NCBI GenBank assembly: GCA_005790505.1
Contig: SXUP01000009.1
Coordinates: 1-64,000, forward strand
Direction of reading: 5' to 3'
Source of the DNA: Actinomycetota bacterium
GTDB lineage: Bacteria; Actinomycetota; Acidimicrobiia; Acidimicrobiales; Ilumatobacteraceae
DNA length: 64,000 bases
The notes beneath the pieces were generated by a model. That model saw only the letters and a list, made by a program, of their open reading frames with translations. It was not told the origin of the DNA and ran no database searches. This document shows positions 54,431 through 63,923 of this stretch, piece after piece (position 1 is the stretch's first letter; each line of letters begins with the position of its first letter). The position numbers were made by a program, and so were the translations under genes.

Positions 54431-55255
54431 TTAGCCAAATGCGCGAATTGCGCGAACTGCATTTCCGGCAGTGCGGAATTTACTGCGAGTTCCCTTACCG
54501 GTTTCTCCCTGTCCGCCATTGCTAAAAACTTGCGCCCAGGCGAAGTTGGTGCACATGCGGCCGATCTTGCAGGTGGCTCCTACTTCGCTTGAACTCCAGT
54601 AGGCCGAATCGACAAATGCACCAAGAGGCGGAGCATGTTTTTTTAGATTTGTATAGATCAGACCCAGTTCATCTTTGGAAGGCAGGAACCAATCAGAATA
54701 TGTACCGACGGTGAGGTTGGCCGCAAGTACTCCAGCACCTGTTGTACACGCTGGCGTGATGGAGTCAGCCGTACCCGTTGTCATGATGAGAGTATTATGC
54801 GCACCAAATCCAATGTCGGTGCTAAACGGGATGTCGTCAAGGGTGATGGCATGCGTTGTGTCAGAACACCATCCAGCATCCAAAGAGACATCAGTTGGCG
54901 CAACTTCTAAATAGATTCCACCAGCACTGATTCCGGCGACAGAATTAATGGCGGTGGGGGAGACATAGAAAACAATTCCGCCACTCTGAGTGATGTCTCC
55001 GATTTTGCAAGCACCGCCAGACGCACATGAGGCGACCGTTGGCGACGCGGGTTTTTTGACCCAGATAAGTTTTTTGCCCACCTTTGTGCACACCAGCGTT
55101 ACTTTTTTTCCCTTCGCTGTGTACGACATTGTTGTTTTGGCTTTTTTACAGGAGTCACCACTTCGAGCCGCAGAGGCGATGCTGGGGAGAGTGATTATTG
55201 AAACGAGGCAGAGCACCGCCGTAGCAGTAGGAACAAACCGGCGTGAGGCCCTCAT
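54431..55255 (-). CDS. secreted DUF1566/Lcl-like C-type-lectin-fold protein
   Basis: The 274-aa product has a signal peptide (RRFVPTATAVLCLVSIITLPSIASAA) and a C-terminal domain with GGIVFYV, YSDWFLPSKDELGLIYTNLK and AYWSSSEV, which match the DUF1566/Lcl family, whose members bind carbohydrates or act as adhesins. A short Lys/Cys-rich region precedes the domain. It starts at ATG 55255 and faces the sulfatase gene, 66 bp away. Confidence 0.82.
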   Translation of the reverse strand: MRASRRFVPTATAVLCLVSIITLPSIASAARSGDSCKKAKTTMSYTAKGKKVTLVCTKVGKKLIWVKKPASPTVASCASGGACKIGDITQSGGIVFYVSPTAINSVAGISAGGIYLEVAPTDVSLDAGWCSDTTHAITLDDIPFSTDIGFGAHNTLIMTTGTADSITPACTTGAGVLAANLTVGTYSDWFLPSKDELGLIYTNLKKHAPPLGAFVDSAYWSSSEVGATCKIGRMCTNFAWAQVFSNGGQGETGKGTRSKFRTAGNAVRAIRAFG

Positions 55256-55321
55256 GGCGAGACAATAACACTTCAGAGTAAGGCTGAAGTAAGAGCGTTG
55301 CGGCTGTGGCAAGATGTCTAG

Positions 55322-57025
55322 ATGACAAGAAGTTTTGATACTCACGACAAAAATGTGGTGGTTACTTCAGGAGGACAAAGAGTCCACAAGGACCACTTAG
55401 CCCAAAGCGACGTCATAAAGGCGCAGTTTGATGAGGTGCGATCAGGGGTTTGGTGTCTGATCGGAAATGGTCTATCGAACCAGACTTTTATTCAGGCACC
55501 TGAGGGCATTATCGCTATTGACACCGGTGAATCTGAAGAAGAAATGACAGAGGCGCTTCGTCGACTTCGACAAATTACCGACGCACCGATTGCTGCAGTT
55601 ATCTACAGCCATTTTCATTATGTTGAGGGAACCACCGCAGTGTTTAAGGAGGCAAATCATGTCACGCCACTGCCCATCTATGGACATGAGAAGATTGGGT
55701 ACAATAAATCACGCATCGGAGCAGAAATTGCTCCAGCGTATGTGCGCGGAATCGTAGAGCAGTTCGCAATTGCAATGCCAGCAGATGGCCCCGATGGAAC
55801 AGTAAATGTTGGTCTCGGATTTTGGTTTCGTAACCCAGCTTTTCAAACGGTGACTGCAGGCTATTTGCCAGTGACTCATCCAATCGGAGAAAGTGCGTCA
55901 CTCACTATTGCTGGTTTGCGTGTCGAAATGAAGCATTCGCCTAGCGACTGCGATGACTCAATCAATATGTATTTCTCCGAGATTGCAACGTGTGTTCACA
56001 ACTCGGTGTGGCCAACCGTATTCAATGTCTATGCGATTCGCGGAGAGGAATATCGAGACCCACGTGTATTGATACCTGGAGTTGACAACATTATTAATTG
56101 GGCACCTGAATACATGGTCGCGACGCACGGTCCGGCGTTAACTGGAAAAGACAACATTCTTGAGAAAGCAACTCGGTACAGAGACTCTTTGCAGTTCATG
56201 TGGGATCAAACCGTTCGAGCTATGAATAAGGGATGGACGATGGACGAGATCGCATCTGGCGTGACACTGCCAGCCCTCTATGACGAGGATTATCTCACGT
56301 CGGAAAGATATGGAGTTGTTGAGCATCACCTGCGTCAGATCTACATTGGGCTGCGCGGTTGGTTTGATGGGGATGAGTCCAAGTTGTTCCCACTCGAGCC
56401 TCTTGAGCGATACTCAAAACTCATTGATGGGTTCGGTGGACGTACAGAAGTGGCAAAGCAATCTAAAGATGCTTTGGCAAACAATGACATCCGATGGGCG
56501 ACCGAACTTGCCACGTGGCTTGTGAGATCCAAAGGCGCGACTACGAGTGACAGAGAATTGCTTGCCGCTTGTCTGCGCGTGATTGCAGAACGAACACCTG
56601 CAGCCAATATACGCAACTGGGCAATTACTCGAGCACGACATCTAGATGCTTCCTCTTCAATGGATCACTTCAACAATCACAATTTCTGGTCAAACACGCT
56701 CGATACGACTTCAAGTACCGACCTTGTGCACACGCTTCGGGTGTTGCTTGAACCATCTAAGGCCGAGGGCATTAATCACCATGTGGCGTTTCATGTAGGT
56801 GGAGAGATCTGTGGACTACATGTTCGCAATTGCATTGCTGTTCCAACTGATGGAAGTGGTGCCCCTAGCGTGGTGACGATGTCTCAAAAAACTTTGCATT
56901 CCGTTTTGGGCAGAGGTGGTTCTTGGTCCGCGCTGGTAGCCGATGGCTCGATTGTTTTCTCTGGAGATGCCATCATGATTGATCGAATTCGTTTGGCGAT
57001 AGATAACGCAGGTTTTTCATCTTGA
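55322..57025 (+). CDS. alkylsulfatase-like metallo-beta-lactamase protein with altered metal motif
   Basis: The 567-aa protein has the layout of SdsA1/BDS1-type alkylsulfatases: N-terminal MBL domain (GLSNQTFIQAPEGIIAIDTGE, then YSEIATCVHN and THGPALTG), a helical dimerisation domain and a C-terminal SCP2-like domain (residues 450-567). The family HxHxDH reads H97-F-H99-Y-V101-E102, losing the Asp and one His that hold the second zinc. Whether it still hydrolyses alkyl sulfates is uncertain. It overlaps the arylsulfatase by 4 bp (TTGA), suggesting coupled expression. Confidence 0.85.
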   Translation: MTRSFDTHDKNVVVTSGGQRVHKDHLAQSDVIKAQFDEVRSGVWCLIGNGLSNQTFIQAPEGIIAIDTGESEEEMTEALRRLRQITDAPIAAVIYSHFHYVEGTTAVFKEANHVTPLPIYGHEKIGYNKSRIGAEIAPAYVRGIVEQFAIAMPADGPDGTVNVGLGFWFRNPAFQTVTAGYLPVTHPIGESASLTIAGLRVEMKHSPSDCDDSINMYFSEIATCVHNSVWPTVFNVYAIRGEEYRDPRVLIPGVDNIINWAPEYMVATHGPALTGKDNILEKATRYRDSLQFMWDQTVRAMNKGWTMDEIASGVTLPALYDEDYLTSERYGVVEHHLRQIYIGLRGWFDGDESKLFPLEPLERYSKLIDGFGGRTEVAKQSKDALANNDIRWATELATWLVRSKGATTSDRELLAACLRVIAERTPAANIRNWAITRARHLDASSSMDHFNNHNFWSNTLDTTSSTDLVHTLRVLLEPSKAEGINHHVAFHVGGEICGLHVRNCIAVPTDGSGAPSVVTMSQKTLHSVLGRGGSWSALVADGSIVFSGDAIMIDRIRLAIDNAGFSS

Positions 57026-59367
57026 GCGATCCTGCTGGTTTGTCGCTACCAACGGCAACTCCGCCGTTTAGGGGTGTGATGGGTCGCACAATTGCCGATT
57101 CAACATTAAGTCCGCTGCCGATTACGCAAGCGCCAAAGGGCGCGCCAAACATTGTGTTGGTGTTACTGGATGACGTTGGCTTTGGCACATGCGGGACATT
57201 TGGTGGACCTGTTCCTACTCCTGCACTCGACCGAGTTGCAAAAAATGGACTGCGATACAACCAGTTCCATACGACAGCACTGTGTTCGCCGACTCGAGCG
57301 GCAATGTTGACTGGTCGCAATCACCACACCGTGCATATGGGCGGCATTCCCGAGGCTGCAAATATTTTTCCCGGGTACGACAGCGTGATCCCCAAGGAGG
57401 CTGCGTCGATAGCGGAGATTTTGCGCTTGTCAGGTTATTCAACTTCATGTTTTGGCAAATGGCACCTCACGCCATTATGGGAGCAGACTTTGGCAGGGCC
57501 GTTTGATAGATGGCCAACAGGAATGGGCTTTGAGCGCTTCTACGGAATCATCAATGCAGAAGCATCCCAGTGGGAGCCGCCCATGTTTGATCAGACCACT
57601 CCGATCATGCCCTATGAAGGTCGCGCCGATTATCACATGACAGAGGACATTGTTGATCAGGCGATCTCTTGGATGAATATACAAAAGGCTTCACATCCTG
57701 AACGTCCTTTTTTTACATATGTCGCAACAGGGGCGATGCATTGTCCACACCACGTCGCGCAGAAATGGATTGATAAATTCAATGGACATTTTGATGGTGG
57801 ATGGGACGCGTTGCGCACTGAGATATTTGAGCGGCAATTAGAATTTGGTGTGATTCCTGAAACGACGCTACTGACAGAACGACCCGCAGAGATTCCAGCA
57901 TGGGCCGACTACCCGGATCGCTATAAGCCCGTTGCAAGCAAGTTGATGGAAACTTTTGCTGGCTTCCTTGCTCACACTGATGCCCAAATTGGCCGATTGC
58001 TTGACGCAGTTGAGGCACTAGGCATTGAAGAGAACACGCTGTTTATCTATATAACGGGCGATAACGGTGCGTCTGCTGAGGGAACCATTCATGGAGCGTG
58101 GAGCGCACCGTCATTTCAAAATGGTGTTCCAGAAGACCCTGAGTGGCTGCTTGATCATATGGATGATTTCGGATCAGCACGCTGCGAGAATCATTACAAC
58201 GTCGGGTGGGCATGGGCACTCGATTCACCGTTTCAGTGGATGAAGCAAGTTGCCTCGCACTTTGGTGGGACACGCAATGCAATGGCCGTGTCGTGGCCAG
58301 TGGCAATAACAGATGCTGGCGGACTACGCGACCAGTTTCATCATGTGATTGACATCATGCCAACTATTTTGGCTGCAGCCGGAATCAAGATGCCCACACA
58401 CGTGAACGGAATCCGACAGATGCCCGTTGATGGCGTGTCAATGTTGTACACCTTTGATAATGCACTCGCGCTTAGCAGGCGCACAATGCAGTATTTTGAG
58501 ATGTTTGGCAATCGGGCCCTCTATCACGACGGTTGGATTGCGTCGTGCTACCACGGTCGAGTGCCCTGGAATCGTTTTGGTACATTTCCTTTTGATGGTC
58601 CAGAAGAGAAATGGGAACTGTATAACATCCAAGATGATTTTTCTCAAGGAAAAAATCTTGCGCAGGAATTTCCGCAGAAACTTCGTGAGTTACGGGCTAT
58701 GTTTGATGAGCAAGCCAAGCAGCACAATATTTATCCAATGCGCGAACCTGGCTCATCATTTGGTCTTGCCATGGTGCCGCCAGAGAGTCTGGGTGGGCTG
58801 AATAAATTTACTTACACGACTGACCACGTTCGTATGCCCGAAAGATCCGTTGTGAGTCTAAAGAACTGCTCCTTTCGTATCACTGCTGTCGTTGATGTTC
58901 TCAGATCGGGAGTAAGTGGCGTGATCGCGTGTCAAGGCGGAAACATGGCGGGGTGGTCCCTGTATGTTGACGATGATGGACATGTGGTGTATTTGTACAA
59001 CTGGCTGGGTCACGAACAATATGTGGCGCGGACAGCAACTTCGCTCACTGTTGGTCGCCATGAAATTATTGTTCACTTTGTTTATGATGGCGGATTCGGA
59101 GCTGGTGGTCACACTGTGCTTCTGATCGATGGTGTTGCGGCTGCGTACGCGCGCGTAGAGAAATCCGTCCCAATCGTGTTCTCAATGAGCGGTGAAACAT
59201 TTGACATCGGGCTAGATACTGGATCTCCAGTCGGTCCGTACCCGCATGTGTTCAGGTTTACGGGAGGGATAAAAGGCGTGACGCTTGAAAGGCTGTCTGA
59301 ACCCTCTCCTGAGATTGCCGCACTCATCGCAGATGGCGAGTTTCGCGCCAGTCTTGCAACTCAATAA
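57022..59367 (+). CDS. arylsulfatase (formylglycine-type sulfatase)
   Basis: The 781-aa sulfatase has the metal-binding D50-D51 (VLVLLDDVGFG), and C88-S-P-T-R92, the CxPxR motif in which Cys is converted to formylglycine, then GRNHHTVHMGG, GKWHLTPLW and TGDNGASAEGT. Size and motifs fit the PAS-type family. No signal peptide is seen, so it may be cytosolic. TTG start overlaps the previous stop. A formylglycine-generating enzyme must be encoded elsewhere, since none is in the window. Confidence 0.92.
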   Translation: MSDPAGLSLPTATPPFRGVMGRTIADSTLSPLPITQAPKGAPNIVLVLLDDVGFGTCGTFGGPVPTPALDRVAKNGLRYNQFHTTALCSPTRAAMLTGRNHHTVHMGGIPEAANIFPGYDSVIPKEAASIAEILRLSGYSTSCFGKWHLTPLWEQTLAGPFDRWPTGMGFERFYGIINAEASQWEPPMFDQTTPIMPYEGRADYHMTEDIVDQAISWMNIQKASHPERPFFTYVATGAMHCPHHVAQKWIDKFNGHFDGGWDALRTEIFERQLEFGVIPETTLLTERPAEIPAWADYPDRYKPVASKLMETFAGFLAHTDAQIGRLLDAVEALGIEENTLFIYITGDNGASAEGTIHGAWSAPSFQNGVPEDPEWLLDHMDDFGSARCENHYNVGWAWALDSPFQWMKQVASHFGGTRNAMAVSWPVAITDAGGLRDQFHHVIDIMPTILAAAGIKMPTHVNGIRQMPVDGVSMLYTFDNALALSRRTMQYFEMFGNRALYHDGWIASCYHGRVPWNRFGTFPFDGPEEKWELYNIQDDFSQGKNLAQEFPQKLRELRAMFDEQAKQHNIYPMREPGSSFGLAMVPPESLGGLNKFTYTTDHVRMPERSVVSLKNCSFRITAVVDVLRSGVSGVIACQGGNMAGWSLYVDDDGHVVYLYNWLGHEQYVARTATSLTVGRHEIIVHFVYDGGFGAGGHTVLLIDGVAAAYARVEKSVPIVFSMSGETFDIGLDTGSPVGPYPHVFRFTGGIKGVTLERLSEPSPEIAALIADGEFRASLATQ

Positions 59368-59436
59368 ACCGAGTTCCAATCACGGTTTTGTGCCTGCTTC
59401 ACCATGGTGGCGGGCCTTGGGTTCTACACTTGTAAA

Positions 59437-60474
59437 ATGTCGTCTTCGTTGCCCACCGCAAAGGTGGCAATCATCATGCGCACTTTTGAACGACCAGTGC
59501 TCTTGGCCCGTGCGATTGCGAGCGTACAGCAGCAGACATTTTCAGATTGGGTGCTGATTATTGTGAACAATGGTGGGGACCCACGAGCTGTTGATGCAAT
59601 CGTCAAAGTTGCAGGTACCTCTTTGAGTCATGGTGCCGCTCAAATTGTGACGCATCATTTTGAGACCTGCGTCAGCGGTGGGGCGGCTTCTAATGCCGGC
59701 GTTGCAATGTCCGAGTCGGACTACGTGGTGATGCAAGATGATTCCCAAACCTGGCATCCTGATTTTCTAAAAGTAACGGTCGGTATTCTGGATCAAAACA
59801 AGAGTGCGGCTGCAGCAGCAACAAGCTACAAACAAGTTCTTGAGACTCAACGGGCAAATCGGTTGTGGCCGATTCAAGAGTCACTTTCGGTCGTGGATGA
59901 TGGTCAGTTGACTTTTATTTCCCTTGTTGCGGGGCATGTTCCCCCTCCCGGCTCGGTGCTAATCAGGCGATCAGCAGCGCAAAAAATGGGGGGATTTGAC
60001 GAGTTGTTGCCTGCTCTTGATCATTGGGAATTTCTAGTTCGCATCGCCGAACAATCCGTGATTATGGCTGTTCCAGAAGATCTTGCACGGCATCACTCAC
60101 GATCTATTCGTAGCGACGAAGAAGCAGAAACTTCTCATGCCGATTCAAAGCTAAAGGAAATATCAGCACGTGATTTATTGATTGATCGTTGGCTTGGGGA
60201 GACAATGCCAAATGGACTCAACAAGGGCGAACTTGCACTGACAGCAGCGGGGGCGCGCCAAGCTGCCGAGGCTGTTCGGGCAATGGATGATTCGAATAAG
60301 CGCGTTGAAGGTCTTGAGCGCGTGGTGCGGGATCTGCAACTTTCGATGTCAGGTGATATTGCCCATCAACTGGCGCACATTATCCAACAGCGACGTCTGT
60401 GGCGACGTATTTTTAGGGTCGTTCTAAATCCAGCGCATGGGCTTCGCGCCATTAAACGCCTCATTGCTAAGTAG
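59437..60474 (+). CDS. family 2 glycosyltransferase
   Basis: The 345-aa GT-A fold protein opens with VAIIMRTFERPVLLARAIASVQQQTFSDW and has D101-D102 (MQDDSQTWHPDF) as the metal/nucleotide-sugar site, followed by GGFDELLPALDHWEFLVRIAE acceptor motifs. A coiled C-terminal end lacks membrane helices. It probably transfers a sugar to a surface glycan. It follows the arylsulfatase at 69 bp and precedes the HAD protein at 8 bp. Confidence 0.9.
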   Translation: MSSSLPTAKVAIIMRTFERPVLLARAIASVQQQTFSDWVLIIVNNGGDPRAVDAIVKVAGTSLSHGAAQIVTHHFETCVSGGAASNAGVAMSESDYVVMQDDSQTWHPDFLKVTVGILDQNKSAAAAATSYKQVLETQRANRLWPIQESLSVVDDGQLTFISLVAGHVPPPGSVLIRRSAAQKMGGFDELLPALDHWEFLVRIAEQSVIMAVPEDLARHHSRSIRSDEEAETSHADSKLKEISARDLLIDRWLGETMPNGLNKGELALTAAGARQAAEAVRAMDDSNKRVEGLERVVRDLQLSMSGDIAHQLAHIIQQRRLWRRIFRVVLNPAHGLRAIKRLIAK

Positions 60475-60482
60475 TCAACGAG

Positions 60483-62471
60483 ATGTCTCCAGAACTGGCA
60501 ATTTCTCCGTTTGATTTTTCGAGCGGTGAAATTAAAGTTTTATCGATAGATTTTTTCGACACTCTCATTACCCGTAGTGTGGCGCAACCAACACATGTTT
60601 TTGCAGCTCTGGAGCAGCGCATCATTGCTGACGGCCAACGCCATTACCAGGGCTTTGCTAGACGGCGCATCGAAGCAGAACGCGTCGCGCGTCAATGCCA
60701 ACAAGAAGTTGATGACAGGTGTGATGTAACGATTGAGGACATCTATCATCATCTCCAAGTAGCGCTTGGGCTGAACTACAAAGAGCGCGTCAGGCTGATG
60801 ACATTAGAGATGGATCTTGAGGTTGCGATGTGTCGGGGCGTTCCCCGTGCAATCTCACTTATCCAAAAAGCCCGTGAACACGGAGTGCGCGTGGTCGTAG
60901 TCAGTGATAATTATCTCCCCAGCGCACAACTATGGCGCATGGCCGAGTCCGCTGGCATCACGGGACTTGTACAACCAGACATTTTTGTGAGTTGTGAACA
61001 CGCTGGTATGAAATCAAATGGACACCTCTGGATGACGGTTCTGGATCAACTTGGTGTCGATGCGCATCAGATTTTGCATGTTGGAGACAACCCAGAAGCC
61101 GACGGCGTACAGGCCGAACGACAAGGAATCCGTGTCGTGGTCAACAGTGATCTGATCAGATCCCACCGAGCATCATTTAATTCGGCACCGAGTGTGATGA
61201 CGCATTCTCGGCTGGAGGCGCATGTGCGCGACGAGTTGTGTGGATACGACTGGAGCGTCGAAAGTGTCGTTGGCACCACAACTGTCGCGCTCATTATTGT
61301 CGATCAAATCCAGCGGGCGCGTGCTGCACTCGCCTCGACACCTGGGGCGACGGTTCACTTTGCCGCACGAGATGGATACTTGTCGCATCTGGTCTGGAAT
61401 ATTCTAAAGCGTGATGATCCAGCATTGCCCGATGCCGGATATCTGGCACTGTCGCGGTCCGTGATTTGGAGGGCGGCAATCAACGGGGCTTCTCAAACAG
61501 TGCAACAAAAAATGATCGGCAACGATGAAGTGCTGTCAGTTGAACGTCTGAATCGCCGTCTCGGATTTTCATTGCAGAGAAACGGCGCTGACGTCGACTT
61601 ACACGAAATGGTCAACGTGCATAGTGGGCGAGCCCTTATCCTTGCCAACGAGCAAAGGCTGGTTGAGTCGTCCCATGAGTTGCGCGCTCGTTTGTTGGGG
61701 TATCTGAAGAAGCAAGGATTGCTGGAAACTGGTCGTCATTTTGTGGTTGATCTGGGTTGGACTGGCAGTACTTTTGCTGATTTGGCAGATCTCGTAGAAC
61801 AGCAGAGCAATGGTGGCTCAATCATTGAAGGGATTTTTACTGGTTTGTACTGGGACGCAACAGCCCAACGAACTCGACTGGCGATGTCCTCGTCGGCAGT
61901 CAGTGATTTTTCAGGGATGAAAACAAATGTAATGTTGCTCGGATCACTCAAATTATTAGAAGCGCTGATGACTGCGCCACATGGCTCCGTGGTTAATTAT
62001 GAGGGTATTGAGAAAAATTTTGAGCCGGTCTTTGTCGATACCGAACCTGAACAACGGGCTTATCAGACAATTGTCGGACAAATTGGGGTGCGGGCATTCG
62101 AGACCGCGGTGCAAATACTTCAGTCCACTCATCCAAGTGGAGTGAGTGCAGCTGATGTTGATGGCGCGGCGGTTTGGGCATCAATTATGCAAATTGGACA
62201 TGATCCGCGACCAGAAGAAGCAGATCAACTTGGGATGATTTGTCATGTCTCGGCCATTGACCATGAGGGTGATGGAGAAAGGCTTGTTTTGCTTGAGCCA
62301 CCTGATATGGATTTAGGGAAAATTACATCGACGTTGATGCATGATAATTGGTGGCAGGGATCGTTGCGACGGTGGCAAAACGATCCGCTGCATTGTGATG
62401 TGGCAAATCAGATGCTCGAGATTTGGCCAGATGGCAATTGTGAATGGGTGAGACTGCTGAATAGTCAATGA
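60483..62471 (+). CDS. large HAD-superfamily protein of the glycan-cluster type
   Basis: The 662-aa product has an N-terminal HAD hydrolase domain (SIDFFDTLITR with D23 and D26; VVVVSDNYLPS; HVGDNPEADG) of about 240 residues, then a second half with HFAARDGYLSHLVW and HFVVDLGWTGSTFADLA. This combination is familiar from polysaccharide gene clusters, where its role is unclear. It is coupled to the LLM gene (ATGA overlap at 62468). Confidence 0.8.
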   Translation: MSPELAISPFDFSSGEIKVLSIDFFDTLITRSVAQPTHVFAALEQRIIADGQRHYQGFARRRIEAERVARQCQQEVDDRCDVTIEDIYHHLQVALGLNYKERVRLMTLEMDLEVAMCRGVPRAISLIQKAREHGVRVVVVSDNYLPSAQLWRMAESAGITGLVQPDIFVSCEHAGMKSNGHLWMTVLDQLGVDAHQILHVGDNPEADGVQAERQGIRVVVNSDLIRSHRASFNSAPSVMTHSRLEAHVRDELCGYDWSVESVVGTTTVALIIVDQIQRARAALASTPGATVHFAARDGYLSHLVWNILKRDDPALPDAGYLALSRSVIWRAAINGASQTVQQKMIGNDEVLSVERLNRRLGFSLQRNGADVDLHEMVNVHSGRALILANEQRLVESSHELRARLLGYLKKQGLLETGRHFVVDLGWTGSTFADLADLVEQQSNGGSIIEGIFTGLYWDATAQRTRLAMSSSAVSDFSGMKTNVMLLGSLKLLEALMTAPHGSVVNYEGIEKNFEPVFVDTEPEQRAYQTIVGQIGVRAFETAVQILQSTHPSGVSAADVDGAAVWASIMQIGHDPRPEEADQLGMICHVSAIDHEGDGERLVLLEPPDMDLGKITSTLMHDNWWQGSLRRWQNDPLHCDVANQMLEIWPDGNCEWVRLLNSQ

Positions 62472-63256
62472 TTATCGACATTCAATTCAACCAAGGGTCT
62501 TGCTCGTGGCCGGCGTTATCAGAAGCCACGCTTGTTGCCGAACAATCTGGGTTCAATACTGTTTGGGTTTTGGATCATTTTTCTGGCGCTCTGTTTGGCT
62601 CCGACTCAATGAAGGAGTGCTTCACCACATTGGGCGCACTCGCTGCTGTAACGCACTCTGTAAATGTTGGCGCCCTGGTAGCAAATGTTGCCAACCGAAG
62701 CGGAGGTCTTTTGGCCCTCGCCGCGTCATCAGTTCAAGATATTTCCGAGGGACGCTTTTTGCTTGGTATTGGGGCTGGTTCATCACCGCGCAGCGCATTT
62801 GCCGCCGAGCAACATGTGTTGGGCAACATTATCGAACCAGTGCTTGGGAGGCGACACGAACGCGTGGTTCAGACCATTGAGTTGCTGCGTGAGTTGTGGG
62901 CGAGCCAAAGAGATGCAAAGTATGTCGGGTTCGCCAAGACCACCAAGTCAATTCCCGTATTGATCGGGGTAAATAGTATTGCGCTTGCTCGTCTTGCAGG
63001 GCAGCATTCAGACGGTGTCAACGTGTGGGCAGGGCACGCCAAACGAAGTGAGATTCTTGGTGCAGCGCATTTGGCAGCCGTCAATCGACCAAATTTTATT
63101 ATGTCAGTGTGGTCCAAATGGGATGTCGCATTGCTCGACCCAAGCCATCCCCAGCGCAGGCAGTGGCAACACGAGGGAGTGAACCGTCTTGTATTGCAAT
63201 ACGGTGGCGAGCCCGATACCAACGATCTTGCGGTTGCAAAACAATTCCTTAAATAG
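62468..63256 (+). CDS. LLM-class flavin-dependent oxidoreductase (luciferase-like)
   Basis: The 262-aa TIM-barrel protein has SEATLVAEQSGFNTVWVLDHF, the GRFLLGIGAGSSPR motif and PVLIGVNSIALARLAGQHSDGV, as in F420- or FMN-dependent LLM enzymes of actinobacteria. Cofactor is not determinable from sequence alone, though the class is common in F420 users. ATGA overlap with the HAD gene. Its end overlaps the convergent PQ-loop gene by 8 bp. Confidence 0.87.
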   Translation: MIIDIQFNQGSCSWPALSEATLVAEQSGFNTVWVLDHFSGALFGSDSMKECFTTLGALAAVTHSVNVGALVANVANRSGGLLALAASSVQDISEGRFLLGIGAGSSPRSAFAAEQHVLGNIIEPVLGRRHERVVQTIELLRELWASQRDAKYVGFAKTTKSIPVLIGVNSIALARLAGQHSDGVNVWAGHAKRSEILGAAHLAAVNRPNFIMSVWSKWDVALLDPSHPQRRQWQHEGVNRLVLQYGGEPDTNDLAVAKQFLK

Positions 63257-63860
63257 TTTCGAGGTTTGCGACAACGGACTGATCAGAGGCGTGCCATTTT
63301 TGCGCCTTGATCAAGATATACACAACACATGGTCCAATGATCAGATTTGGAAGAGACACGATTGGATCGCGGACGGTGATGCCAAAGATGAGCCACGAAA
63401 TTGACGAAATCAAAGTTATTCGATAGCTGAGAACCGAAATACCGTGCAGGCTGTGTGAGCTGATGACGTGAATAGTTTGTGGCAAGATTCCAAAAGTACT
63501 CACCAAGATGGCCAGCCAGCCCACTGCATCAACAGAAATCGAGCGAGCACCAAGCATCAGCAAAATTCCCAAAATGCATGTGGCCGCAATGTGCAAGTGC
63601 TTGACTTTTTGATGTCTGGAAAGCTGCAAACAGATCAACAATCCCGCCACAAAGAATGAAATATTGCTGATATAAATCGGCGGACGATGTTCAAAAATTC
63701 CGTATGTCAGCCATAAAATTGAAGCAACCAGGCTGTACAGGTTCCCCGTGATTGAAAGACCGTGCGTTGAGTCGTGCCGATAGATGCGCCACACTTGGGG
63801 CCAGATAAATGACAGGCTGACAATCAGGCACCAAGCGCCAAGAACAGATGTGAATGACAT
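63249..63860 (-). CDS. PQ-loop / SWEET-like membrane protein
   Basis: The 203-aa protein has about six to seven hydrophobic helices and two PQ-loop motifs, WPQVWRIYRH near residue 20 and LPQTIHVISSHS near residue 126, one per three-helix repeat. Bacterial relatives (SemiSWEET) move sugars; substrate here is not known. It is transcribed toward the LLM gene and away from the partial gene at 63924. Confidence 0.72.
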   Translation of the reverse strand: MSFTSVLGAWCLIVSLSFIWPQVWRIYRHDSTHGLSITGNLYSLVASILWLTYGIFEHRPPIYISNISFFVAGLLICLQLSRHQKVKHLHIAATCILGILLMLGARSISVDAVGWLAILVSTFGILPQTIHVISSHSLHGISVLSYRITLISSISWLIFGITVRDPIVSLPNLIIGPCVVYILIKAQKWHASDQSVVANLETI

Positions 63861-63923
63861 GACTACCGAACGTGGCTTGGGACTTGACGAATGTATTCAC
63901 CCGTAATGAGAGGTGAGGACATT

